Of a stretch of 64,000 bases of DNA, positions 32,701 through 42,941 are shown piece by piece (positions within the stretch are counted from its first letter, which is position 1; every line of letters starts with the position of its first letter). The stretch comes from Anomaloglossus baeobatrachus (taxonomy: Eukaryota; Chordata; Amphibia; Anura; Aromobatidae), in contig NW_027445227.1 in assembly GCF_048569485.1 (NCBI RefSeq), positions 1-64,000 of the forward strand, given 5' to 3'. Made by a program: the position numbers and the translations under genes. The notes beneath the pieces are model-generated. The model worked only from the letters and a program-made list of their open reading frames with translations, did no database searches and was not told where the DNA came from.

Positions 32701-33185
32701 AACTTGGCAGCCGTTCCAGAACTGCGTCCATCCTCCTCAATCGGGCAGTTGAAATCCCCGGCCATCACTACCGTCCTGGCGGTAGCGAGCTGAGGGCGCA
32801 GGGCTTGGAGGAGCTCCAGTCGATCGCTCTTCACAGGAGAAGCATACACATTGATGAACCTGACAGGTTCTCCCGCCCAGGTGCCATCCACGAGCAGTAA
32901 CCTGCCGCAGACGATTTCCTGAACAGAGTCCAATGTGAAGGCGCTTCCCCTGATCAGCACGGCGACCCCCGCGGACCTACAGTCGCCTCCGCCGGACCAG
33001 TAGGATGGGCCATGGGTCCACTCCCTGGCCAGATGGTTGAAGGACCTAGAGGAGGGAAGGGAGCATTCCTGCAGGAAAAATACATCACTAGACTGAGTGT
33101 TAAGGAACGCAAAAATTGTCTGACGTCGGAACTTGTCTCTGATGCTCCTAACATTAATGGAAAAGATGTTAATGTTAGCAGTCAT
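29796..33185 (-). CDS. LINE ORF2 protein: APE endonuclease-reverse transcriptase
   Basis: 1,129 residues, ATG to TAG. It would nick the U2 gene and prime reverse transcription of element RNA at the nick. Endonuclease (residues ~1-235): QE at 39-40, GDFN at 143-146, SDH at 227-229, the catalytic set of APE-type LINE nucleases. Reverse transcriptase (~450-740): TPGSDGLP at 463-470, RPITLLN at 524-530, catalytic D592 in LDQEKAFD, SGVRQGCPLSP at 647-657, YMDD at 695-698. C-terminal knuckle CX2CX8HX4C at ~1012-1029. There is no RNase H domain that I can see. All key residues are present. Target choice in this group is thought to lie largely in the endonuclease. Confidence 0.95.
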   Translation of the reverse strand: MTANINIFSINVRSIRDKFRRQTIFAFLNTQSSDVFFLQECSLPSSRSFNHLAREWTHGPSYWSGGGDCRSAGVAVLIRGSAFTLDSVQEIVCGRLLLVDGTWAGEPVRFINVYASPVKSDRLELLQALRPQLATARTVVMAGDFNCPIEEDGRSSGTAAKLDVTSKLLIEMVTEASLVDVVGSIGHGSVNYSWCRSDGSLRSRIDFVFTSRAVGRSGHSMVPCFFSDHRAIHFQGVLGHGFPIGPGSWKLNCSLLEKGEILEELRAAYSTWRAYKAGFQSVSDWWEYVKLEFRFFFQAKSQQQAGLKRRDFRRLQRELRSLQDLLRCGWDVREELEETKRSLKRHFEEESERIVFRSKVENLEKGEKCNSFFFRKLHAGHTPMNELRDESGSMRRGKENVMKVVSDFYSELYARKATDPEAADKFLSGITNHLDPADAAAMDVPLTVDELLSAAKSFSSGRTPGSDGLPAELYVALGDLICPDLLGLYEEMVVEGRMPPSLREGMVTILYKRKGERCDLKNWRPITLLNVDYKILAKTMATRLKTVIGRIIHPDQTCGVPGRRIADSLALMRDTVEYIKARRVHAALISLDQEKAFDRVSHEFLGKALHRLGLGNMFCLYVQLMYFDIHSSVLVNGWKTDPFPVLSGVRQGCPLSPLLFVCVIELFAEAIRRNGEIRGITAPGPERFEVKCSLYMDDVTVFCADRRSVDTLVQTCETFGRASGAKVNCGKSEAMLFGDWQPASSAPFPFSIQPDFIKVLGVWFGKEGAALKSWEERLTKITQRIGLWSLRRLTCEGKALVLRNEVLPVLQYTAQAWPPLATVCRAITRTVFRFVWGSKMDRVKRSIMYKDPRKGGKGVPDIPTLLRSSFVCDCVRRTLRVKRGSAGGSMSRFFLLPLWRRLGWDKWDSSFPYNWTAPWFYGDVVRFVREHQLEGLKPDLWKPKTIHKLIRAKDEMENIPGLHHDTLETVWTNVSSAGLTNGHKDLSWMAIQGGLPVRSFMHARNLCKTRYCPRCPFVEETSLHAFWDCRFAQRLLVALEDDLRNSVPRGSLSYHSVLYGLFPGTHTVGAIQEAWRLMNCFKDAIWVARNRLILKRERMSIQDCRRLIHSLLRDYSIMDSPDDSAEEEV

Positions 33186-33220
33186 TGGAGGAAAGAGAAA
33201 GTTAGCGCAGGCGGTGTGCC

Positions 33221-34762
33221 TTAGTTACCACTCCGGTCGGGCGGTTCTTCCTCTTTGGCACCTGCTGGTAAGGGTATCTCCAGCAGACCCTCTTCTTCTA
33301 GCTGATCGAGCAGGGATGGTGCCTCAGTGGCTTCCGACTCCTCCATTTCTTCTTCGGCCACAAGGGACTCCACCATCTGCTCCAACACGTCCGGTTCTGG
33401 GAGGAGGCCATCCTCCTCTTCCTGGGGTGGATTGGGATCCACAATGAACAGCTTGGAAGGTTCTGCGACAGGACTATCTTCCACCTTCCTTTTCCTTTGG
33501 CCTGTACCTGAGGAGACAAGAGCTGGAAAATCCTCCTCGGTGAAAAGTGCAAGAGTGCTGAGGTCCTCTGCTCTCATGGTCTGGGGAGGGAGAGTGGGCT
33601 TTGGGGGGGGGGTGAGGAGACCAACTGAGGAGTAGGGAAATGAGGTGGAGGTAGTGGAATCCTCAGTAGGGTTGGCCGGGGGGGGAGGGGTTTGGACAGG
33701 GGTGACAGGGGGGGGGACCAGGGAGGGGGCAACAGTTTTCTTACCCTTTTTCCTGGACTCCGTGGCTGCTGGGGCATCGGCTGGAGCCACGGTCGCCGGG
33801 TTCTTGGCCGCCTTGTCCTTGGCCTCTGTGGCCTTGGTCGTAGCTGCCTTGGTCGACGAAGCTGTGACTACCCGATACTGGGTCACCGCGGCAACCCTTG
33901 CCCAGGATTTCTCCCGCTGTGGGCAGTCCTTGTAAAGGTGGTCCGCCTGTCCACATAGGTTGCAAGTCTTCTTCTTTGGGCAGTCCTTGGAGCTGTGTCC
34001 CGTCACCCGGCAAACCCTGCAGGCGTCCTCCTTGCAGGTCTTCATCGAATGCCCTTTCCCGCCACATTTCCTGCAGTTGTGTGGCATGTCCGGGTAGTAG
34101 ATGAGACCAAAGGAGTTTCCCAGAGAGAATGTCGGGGGCAGGTGCTGGAGACCATCCTCGGATGCTGGTTCCCTGTAGAGTCGAACGGTTACTGACCACT
34201 TACCCGTCCAGAATCCGTTGCCGTTAAGGATGTGGGATGGCTCCCTCACCACTGTGCAGAGACGTCCCAGGAACGTGGAGATGTCTCTTCCTGGGGTGTG
34301 CGGGTTCCGCATGGAGACCGTGATCCTCTTCTCATCCCTCTCTATAGGACAGGATCCTAAAAAAGAATGAAAAGGGGAGTCCGGCATCGCTGCGTTCATC
34401 GCCTCCCAGTATCTCCTGCAGGCATTCACCGTGGCAAAGGTTACCAGAAAAATGCCAGTCATGAAGGTCTGGACACTCAGGGTTTCCGCCCTGGAGAAGC
34501 CCTGATCCAGAATCATCTTCTTGCAGAACACGTCGCTGGACATGTCCGGCAACCTACCATCCACCGCCTTTAGCTTCAGGGCGACCGTCTGCCGCATCCA
34601 AGGCTCCAGGGTTGGAGCCTTTTCAGGCGGCGTCCGGGCTCCCTCCGGCTGGCTGGCGTCGGAGGTAGGGGCCTCTTGGGCCGAAGAAGCCTCTGGATGA
34701 GCCTTCCTGGAGGTCCCTGGGTCCTGAGCCTTCTTGGCTGCCTTCTCTGGCTTGCTTGCCAT
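33221..34762 (-). CDS. LINE ORF1 protein with three CCHC zinc knuckles
   Basis: 513 residues from the first ATG (MASKPEK, good Kozak context). Three CX2CX4HX4C knuckles lie in the middle (from NCRKCGGKGH to LYKDCP), after an RRM-like region and before a proline-rich linker and an acidic tail. It differs from the first copy by a handful of substitutions, such as W for C in ACRRY(C/W)EAMN, and one missing residue in the basic SRKKGKK stretch. The expected role is RNA binding and RNP assembly. The open frame continues 72 codons upstream of this ATG without another ATG. Confidence 0.88.
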   Translation of the reverse strand: MASKPEKAAKKAQDPGTSRKAHPEASSAQEAPTSDASQPEGARTPPEKAPTLEPWMRQTVALKLKAVDGRLPDMSSDVFCKKMILDQGFSRAETLSVQTFMTGIFLVTFATVNACRRYWEAMNAAMPDSPFHSFLGSCPIERDEKRITVSMRNPHTPGRDISTFLGRLCTVVREPSHILNGNGFWTGKWSVTVRLYREPASEDGLQHLPPTFSLGNSFGLIYYPDMPHNCRKCGGKGHSMKTCKEDACRVCRVTGHSSKDCPKKKTCNLCGQADHLYKDCPQREKSWARVAAVTQYRVVTASSTKAATTKATEAKDKAAKNPATVAPADAPAATESRKKGKKTVAPSLVPPPVTPVQTPPPPANPTEDSTTSTSFPYSSVGLLTPPPKPTLPPQTMRAEDLSTLALFTEEDFPALVSSGTGQRKRKVEDSPVAEPSKLFIVDPNPPQEEEDGLLPEPDVLEQMVESLVAEEEMEESEATEAPSLLDQLEEEGLLEIPLPAGAKEEEPPDRSGN

Positions 34763-34999
34763 GGCTGGTTCCTGCTTGAGTTCCCGGAGCTGGATCTTGG
34801 ATTCTTCTCCGGGTGTCTTCTCCCGCTGTGTTCCTCCTCGAAGTTCCTCTGGTCTCCCCAAGTCTTCTCCGAGCCTTCGTCTTCTCGCTTCTTTCTGCCA
34901 AGCTCTTCTTCCGTCCGAACTCCCTCTTCCGGTCTCGGCTGGGCTTCGGAGCTCGTCTCCCTGATCGTATCTCGTCAAGTGTAGCTAGCTCAGTTTGTT
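34763..34999 (-). other. 5' UTR of complete LINE
   Basis: 237 bp. Near its start, 34975-34984 (CTACACTTGA in element sense) pairs perfectly over 10 bp with U2 nt 27-36 at 35016-35025. No transcription signals of its own are recognised; transcription from the U2 promoter is an inference. Confidence 0.6.
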
Positions 35000-35014
35000 C
35001 TGATAAGAACAGAT
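35000..35014 (-). repeat. Target-site duplication, 5' side of complete LINE
   Basis: Exact copy of 29452-29466; last 15 nt of the U2 5' fragment. Confidence 0.93.
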
Positions 35015-35051
35015 ACTACACTTGATCTTAGCCAAAAGGCCGAGAAGCGAT
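35000..35051 (-). pseudogene. U2 snRNA copy 15, 5' fragment (nt 1-52)
   Basis: U2 nt 1-52 with the normal upstream promoter region, followed in U2 sense by the LINE. Same break point as copy 0. Confidence 0.93.
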
Positions 35052-36442
35052 AACCAGAATTGGTTTGGGCCTCGAGTGGCACCCTGGCCTATGCCGGACA
35101 CATCTTAGGGAGAGAGAGCGAGAGGGAGACAAACCCACGCCTACACAAGACATTTTGTCACCCAAGCCAACCCTTGAAAAGGCTGCTTTGCAGAGCCAAA
35201 ACAAGAAGAATGGTGCGTTTTGCAGCCGCCGCCCACTGCAATGAATCTGAATAACTCCTCCTTTAGGGCGCAAGCAACTCCCCTCCCCCTTGCAGTCTTT
35301 CCAATTCACGATACAAAAAGACGGACAGGACAGGTTGCCTGACTTTCCGTCACTGCCACCCTTTGCCATCCTTACCCGTAGAAAGCCCTTTCATCATCCC
35401 CAAACCCTAATCTTTTCCCTTTCCTTCCCAGCCCCCAAACCCTGCCCTCTGTACCTTTCTCACCACCCGCTTCCCTTCTCCTGTCATCCCCCTACCACCC
35501 GGGAAAAAAAGAGATTGCCCCCTCCTTCCACTAGCCCACCCTCCCACCCAAAGAACAACTTCTTCTGCGCAGCTTGTTTTCTAGGCAGCAGCGCTATTGT
35601 GATGTCATCGGGGGGCATTGTGACAAGCCGCCAGTGTTCCGTCTCTTCATGTTGTGCACAGTTCAAACGGAAAATACATCAACAGGCAGACTACAGAAAA
35701 GCTTACTATCAAAGGTTAGAGGGGGGCTTTCTCAGAGGGCTTTTTACAGTTTTTCTATTCCCAATTAGCCGTTTAAGTGTACTTATTGAAAGTAGTAATT
35801 CTTTCATAGGCCGCCCTTTCTTAGTATTTGACGTTCCTTATATTGCGGTATGAGGCTTCGCAGTAGGTTGCAAACATTCATCACCCATGACTGTCCCCAA
35901 TTGAGCTCAGAAGCTCAATGTCTATCATGACCTCTCTTTTAGAATGTCCAAGAGCAAGCAAACTATTCCTCCAGGAGAGGGCGCCAACAGACTACTAAAG
36001 AGATCATCATTACTCAAAGAAAACCCCAAAAACCAATGCATGATAGGAATAAACAGGTAACTTTCTTTGGAGTGGAAGCGGAGAGATCGCACCAGATGCC
36101 AATTCTAGATGTTATCACACCTGTGGTCACTGCAGCAGCAGGTGAATCCACTTTGTCCAAAAGGGATCTATTCCATTCAATTGCAAATGATCTAGATAAG
36201 ACAGAGAACTGCAGCACGGGGACATAGCCGAGTTGGTCAGGTTGAGTGGTGATGAGTTTGCTATTTGGATGAATAAAGAAAGTCAAAAGTGTGAAAGATA
36301 AAAAACAAAAGGAGGAAGTGTGAAAAGTGAATGGGCCAAATTGAGGTGCATATGAAGACGTATGCTTTCTTCCAATTCATTAAATCGGGCTAATATGAAT
36401 CAGGTGAATTGAGTTCTGCTTTTGGAAACTGGGTTAAGAAGG

Positions 36443-36629
36443 GGTGCACCGTTCCTGGAGGTACTGCAATACCAGGTCAATGCGTGGAGTGGACAGAGCA
36501 AGCTCTTTTTCCATCTCCCTGTTCTAAAAATCCATTTAATATATGGTCCCCAGATAGGGGACGTATCAGATATTAAACTGATAAGAACAGATACTACACT
36601 TGATCTTAGCCAAAAGGCCGAGAAGCGAT
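36443..36629 (-). ncRNA. RNU2: U2 snRNA, array copy 16
   Basis: Intact; first whole gene after the LINE. Confidence 0.96.
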
Positions 36630-38020
36630 AACCAGAATTGGTTTGGGCCTCGAGTGGCACCCTGGCCTATGCCGGACACATCTTAGGGAGAGAGAGCGAG
36701 AGGGAGACAAACCCACGCCTACACAAGACATTTTGTCACCCAAGCCAACCCTTGAAAAGGCTGCTTTGCAGAGCCAAAACAAGAAGAATGGTGCGTTTTG
36801 CAGCCGCCGCCCACTGCAATGAATCTGAATAACTCCTCCTTTAGGGCGCAAGCAACTCCCCTCCCCCTTGCAGTCTTTCCAATTCACGATACAAAAAGAC
36901 GGACAGGACAGGTTGCCTGACTTTCCGTCACTGCCACCCTTTGCCATCCTTACCCGTAGAAAGCCCTTTCATCATCCCCAAACCCTAATCTTTTCCCTTT
37001 CCTTCCCAGCCCCCAAACCCTGCCCTCTGTACCTTTCTCACCACCCGCTTCCCTTCTCCTGTCATCCCCCTACCACCCGGGAAAAAAAGAGATTGCCCCC
37101 TCCTTCCACTAGCCCACCCTCCCACCCAAAGAACAACTTCTTCTGCGCAGCTTGTTTTCTAGGCAGCAGCGCTATTGTGATGTCATCGGGGGGCATTGTG
37201 ACAAGCCGCCAGTGTTCCGTCTCTTCATGTTGTGCACAGTTCAAACGGAAAATACATCAACAGGCAGACTACAGAAAAGCTTACTATCAAAGGTTAGAGG
37301 GGGGCTTTCTCAGAGGGCTTTTTACAGTTTTTCTATTCCCAATTAGCCGTTTAAGTGTACTTATTGAAAGTAGTAATTCTTTCATAGGCCGCCCTTTCTT
37401 AGTATTTGACGTTCCTTATATTGCGGTATGAGGCTTCGCAGTAGGTTGCAAACATTCATCACCCATGACTGTCCCCAATTGAGCTCAGAAGCTCAATGTC
37501 TATCATGACCTCTCTTTTAGAATGTCCAAGAGCAAGCAAACTATTCCTCCAGGAGAGGGCGCCAACAGACTACTAAAGAGATCATCATTACTCAAAGAAA
37601 ACCCCAAAAACCAATGCATGATAGGAATAAACAGGTAACTTTCTTTGGAGTGGAAGCGGAGAGATCGCACCAGATGCCAATTCTAGATGTTATCACACCT
37701 GTGGTCACTGCAGCAGCAGGTGAATCCACTTTGTCCAAAAGGGATCTATTCCATTCAATTGCAAATGATCTAGATAAGACAGAGAACTGCAGCACGGGGA
37801 CATAGCCGAGTTGGTCAGGTTGAGTGGTGATGAGTTTGCTATTTGGATGAATAAAGAAAGTCAAAAGTGTGAAAGATAAAAAACAAAAGGAGGAAGTGTG
37901 AAAAGTGAATGGGCCAAATTGAGGTGCATATGAAGACGTATGCTTTCTTCCAATTCATTAAATCGGGCTAATATGAATCAGGTGAATTGAGTTCTGCTTT
38001 TGGAAACTGGGTTAAGAAGG

Positions 38021-38207
38021 GGTGCACCGTTCCTGGAGGTACTGCAATACCAGGTCAATGCGTGGAGTGGACAGAGCAAGCTCTTTTTCCATCTCCCTGT
38101 TCTAAAAATCCATTTAATATATGGTCCCCAGATAGGGGACGTATCAGATATTAAACTGATAAGAACAGATACTACACTTGATCTTAGCCAAAAGGCCGAG
38201 AAGCGAT
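38021..38207 (-). ncRNA. RNU2: U2 snRNA, array copy 17
   Basis: Intact; no difference from copy 1 seen. Confidence 0.96.
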
Positions 38208-39598
38208 AACCAGAATTGGTTTGGGCCTCGAGTGGCACCCTGGCCTATGCCGGACACATCTTAGGGAGAGAGAGCGAGAGGGAGACAAACCCACGCCTAC
38301 ACAAGACATTTTGTCACCCAAGCCAACCCTTGAAAAGGCTGCTTTGCAGAGCCAAAACAAGAAGAATGGTGCGTTTTGCAGCCGCCGCCCACTGCAATGA
38401 ATCTGAATAACTCCTCCTTTAGGGCGCAAGCAACTCCCCTCCCCCTTGCAGTCTTTCCAATTCACGATACAAAAAGACGGACAGGACAGGTTGCCTGACT
38501 TTCCGTCACTGCCACCCTTTGCCATCCTTACCCGTAGAAAGCCCTTTCATCATCCCCAAACCCTAATCTTTTCCCTTTCCTTCCCAGCCCCCAAACCCTG
38601 CCCTCTGTACCTTTCTCACCACCCGCTTCCCTTCTCCTGTCATCCCCCTACCACCCGGGAAAAAAAGAGATTGCCCCCTCCTTCCACTAGCCCACCCTCC
38701 CACCCAAAGAACAACTTCTTCTGCGCAGCTTGTTTTCTAGGCAGCAGCGCTATTGTGATGTCATCGGGGGGCATTGTGACAAGCCGCCAGTGTTCCGTCT
38801 CTTCATGTTGTGCACAGTTCAAACGGAAAATACATCAACAGGCAGACTACAGAAAAGCTTACTATCAAAGGTTAGAGGGGGGCTTTCTCAGAGGGCTTTT
38901 TACAGTTTTTCTATTCCCAATTAGCCGTTTAAGTGTACTTATTGAAAGTAGTAATTCTTTCATAGGCCGCCCTTTCTTAGTATTTGACGTTCCTTATATT
39001 GCGGTATGAGGCTTCGCAGTAGGTTGCAAACATTCATCACCCATGACTGTCCCCAATTGAGCTCAGAAGCTCAATGTCTATCATGACCTCTCTTTTAGAA
39101 TGTCCAAGAGCAAGCAAACTATTCCTCCAGGAGAGGGCGCCAACAGACTACTAAAGAGATCATCATTACTCAAAGAAAACCCCAAAAACCAATGCATGAT
39201 AGGAATAAACAGGTAACTTTCTTTGGAGTGGAAGCGGAGAGATCGCACCAGATGCCAATTCTAGATGTTATCACACCTGTGGTCACTGCAGCAGCAGGTG
39301 AATCCACTTTGTCCAAAAGGGATCTATTCCATTCAATTGCAAATGATCTAGATAAGACAGAGAACTGCAGCACGGGGACATAGCCGAGTTGGTCAGGTTG
39401 AGTGGTGATGAGTTTGCTATTTGGATGAATAAAGAAAGTCAAAAGTGTGAAAGATAAAAAACAAAAGGAGGAAGTGTGAAAAGTGAATGGGCCAAATTGA
39501 GGTGCATATGAAGACGTATGCTTTCTTCCAATTCATTAAATCGGGCTAATATGAATCAGGTGAATTGAGTTCTGCTTTTGGAAACTGGGTTAAGAAGG

Positions 39599-39785
39599 GG
39601 TGCACCGTTCCTGGAGGTACTGCAATACCAGGTCAATGCGTGGAGTGGACAGAGCAAGCTCTTTTTCCATCTCCCTGTTCTAAAAATCCATTTAATATAT
39701 GGTCCCCAGATAGGGGACGTATCAGATATTAAACTGATAAGAACAGATACTACACTTGATCTTAGCCAAAAGGCCGAGAAGCGAT
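39599..39785 (-). ncRNA. RNU2: U2 snRNA, array copy 18
   Basis: Intact; no difference from copy 1 seen. Confidence 0.96.
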
Positions 39786-41176
39786 AACCAGAATTGGTTT
39801 GGGCCTCGAGTGGCACCCTGGCCTATGCCGGACACATCTTAGGGAGAGAGAGCGAGAGGGAGACAAACCCACGCCTACACAAGACATTTTGTCACCCAAG
39901 CCAACCCTTGAAAAGGCTGCTTTGCAGAGCCAAAACAAGAAGAATGGTGCGTTTTGCAGCCGCCGCCCACTGCAATGAATCTGAATAACTCCTCCTTTAG
40001 GGCGCAAGCAACTCCCCTCCCCCTTGCAGTCTTTCCAATTCACGATACAAAAAGACGGACAGGACAGGTTGCCTGACTTTCCGTCACTGCCACCCTTTGC
40101 CATCCTTACCCGTAGAAAGCCCTTTCATCATCCCCAAACCCTAATCTTTTCCCTTTCCTTCCCAGCCCCCAAACCCTGCCCTCTGTACCTTTCTCACCAC
40201 CCGCTTCCCTTCTCCTGTCATCCCCCTACCACCCGGGAAAAAAAGAGATTGCCCCCTCCTTCCACTAGCCCACCCTCCCACCCAAAGAACAACTTCTTCT
40301 GCGCAGCTTGTTTTCTAGGCAGCAGCGCTATTGTGATGTCATCGGGGGGCATTGTGACAAGCCGCCAGTGTTCCGTCTCTTCATGTTGTGCACAGTTCAA
40401 ACGGAAAATACATCAACAGGCAGACTACAGAAAAGCTTACTATCAAAGGTTAGAGGGGGGCTTTCTCAGAGGGCTTTTTACAGTTTTTCTATTCCCAATT
40501 AGCCGTTTAAGTGTACTTATTGAAAGTAGTAATTCTTTCATAGGCCGCCCTTTCTTAGTATTTGACGTTCCTTATATTGCGGTATGAGGCTTCGCAGTAG
40601 GTTGCAAACATTCATCACCCATGACTGTCCCCAATTGAGCTCAGAAGCTCAATGTCTATCATGACCTCTCTTTTAGAATGTCCAAGAGCAAGCAAACTAT
40701 TCCTCCAGGAGAGGGCGCCAACAGACTACTAAAGAGATCATCATTACTCAAAGAAAACCCCAAAAACCAATGCATGATAGGAATAAACAGGTAACTTTCT
40801 TTGGAGTGGAAGCGGAGAGATCGCACCAGATGCCAATTCTAGATGTTATCACACCTGTGGTCACTGCAGCAGCAGGTGAATCCACTTTGTCCAAAAGGGA
40901 TCTATTCCATTCAATTGCAAATGATCTAGATAAGACAGAGAACTGCAGCACGGGGACATAGCCGAGTTGGTCAGGTTGAGTGGTGATGAGTTTGCTATTT
41001 GGATGAATAAAGAAAGTCAAAAGTGTGAAAGATAAAAAACAAAAGGAGGAAGTGTGAAAAGTGAATGGGCCAAATTGAGGTGCATATGAAGACGTATGCT
41101 TTCTTCCAATTCATTAAATCGGGCTAATATGAATCAGGTGAATTGAGTTCTGCTTTTGGAAACTGGGTTAAGAAGG

Positions 41177-41363
41177 GGTGCACCGTTCCTGGAGGTACTG
41201 CAATACCAGGTCAATGCGTGGAGTGGACAGAGCAAGCTCTTTTTCCATCTCCCTGTTCTAAAAATCCATTTAATATATGGTCCCCAGATAGGGGACGTAT
41301 CAGATATTAAACTGATAAGAACAGATACTACACTTGATCTTAGCCAAAAGGCCGAGAAGCGAT
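41177..41363 (-). ncRNA. RNU2: U2 snRNA, array copy 19
   Basis: Intact; no difference from copy 1 seen. Confidence 0.96.
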
Positions 41364-42754
41364 AACCAGAATTGGTTTGGGCCTCGAGTGGCACCCTGGC
41401 CTATGCCGGACACATCTTAGGGAGAGAGAGCGAGAGGGAGACAAACCCACGCCTACACAAGACATTTTGTCACCCAAGCCAACCCTTGAAAAGGCTGCTT
41501 TGCAGAGCCAAAACAAGAAGAATGGTGCGTTTTGCAGCCGCCGCCCACTGCAATGAATCTGAATAACTCCTCCTTTAGGGCGCAAGCAACTCCCCTCCCC
41601 CTTGCAGTCTTTCCAATTCACGATACAAAAAGACGGACAGGACAGGTTGCCTGACTTTCCGTCACTGCCACCCTTTGCCATCCTTACCCGTAGAAAGCCC
41701 TTTCATCATCCCCAAACCCTAATCTTTTCCCTTTCCTTCCCAGCCCCCAAACCCTGCCCTCTGTACCTTTCTCACCACCCGCTTCCCTTCTCCTGTCATC
41801 CCCCTACCACCCGGGAAAAAAAGAGATTGCCCCCTCCTTCCACTAGCCCACCCTCCCACCCAAAGAACAACTTCTTCTGCGCAGCTTGTTTTCTAGGCAG
41901 CAGCGCTATTGTGATGTCATCGGGGGGCATTGTGACAAGCCGCCAGTGTTCCGTCTCTTCATGTTGTGCACAGTTCAAACGGAAAATACATCAACAGGCA
42001 GACTACAGAAAAGCTTACTATCAAAGGTTAGAGGGGGGCTTTCTCAGAGGGCTTTTTACAGTTTTTCTATTCCCAATTAGCCGTTTAAGTGTACTTATTG
42101 AAAGTAGTAATTCTTTCATAGGCCGCCCTTTCTTAGTATTTGACGTTCCTTATATTGCGGTATGAGGCTTCGCAGTAGGTTGCAAACATTCATCACCCAT
42201 GACTGTCCCCAATTGAGCTCAGAAGCTCAATGTCTATCATGACCTCTCTTTTAGAATGTCCAAGAGCAAGCAAACTATTCCTCCAGGAGAGGGCGCCAAC
42301 AGACTACTAAAGAGATCATCATTACTCAAAGAAAACCCCAAAAACCAATGCATGATAGGAATAAACAGGTAACTTTCTTTGGAGTGGAAGCGGAGAGATC
42401 GCACCAGATGCCAATTCTAGATGTTATCACACCTGTGGTCACTGCAGCAGCAGGTGAATCCACTTTGTCCAAAAGGGATCTATTCCATTCAATTGCAAAT
42501 GATCTAGATAAGACAGAGAACTGCAGCACGGGGACATAGCCGAGTTGGTCAGGTTGAGTGGTGATGAGTTTGCTATTTGGATGAATAAAGAAAGTCAAAA
42601 GTGTGAAAGATAAAAAACAAAAGGAGGAAGTGTGAAAAGTGAATGGGCCAAATTGAGGTGCATATGAAGACGTATGCTTTCTTCCAATTCATTAAATCGG
42701 GCTAATATGAATCAGGTGAATTGAGTTCTGCTTTTGGAAACTGGGTTAAGAAGG

Positions 42755-42941
42755 GGTGCACCGTTCCTGGAGGTACTGCAATACCAGGTCAATGCGTGGA
42801 GTGGACAGAGCAAGCTCTTTTTCCATCTCCCTGTTCTAAAAATCCATTTAATATATGGTCCCCAGATAGGGGACGTATCAGATATTAAACTGATAAGAAC
42901 AGATACTACACTTGATCTTAGCCAAAAGGCCGAGAAGCGAT
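42755..42941 (-). ncRNA. RNU2: U2 snRNA, array copy 20
   Basis: Intact. The spacer between this copy and copy 21 carries the substitution at 43979. Confidence 0.96.

Larger units (their letters stand above)
29467..34999 (-). mobile_element. Complete Keno-like U2-targeted LINE, copy 2
   Basis: 5,533 bp, in U2 sense orientation, with a 15-bp target-site duplication. In element sense: 237-bp 5' UTR, ORF1, 35-bp gap, ORF2, 329-bp 3' UTR with AATAAA, and a nine-base A tail. Both frames are open from ATG to stop, so the copy looks full length and possibly competent. Two ORFs, three ORF1 zinc knuckles, APE endonuclease, YMDD reverse transcriptase and a C-terminal CCHC knuckle place it in the L1/Tx1 group; the U2 target points to Keno. 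No LTRs. The long intact frames and close match to copy 1 imply recent activity or recent duplication within the array. Confidence 0.92.

Noticed and set aside
29467-34999. LTR retroelement or virus-like origin of the 5.5-kb insert
   Set aside because: No terminal repeats, protease, integrase or RNase H. The APE endonuclease, A tail and target-primed type junctions show a LINE.
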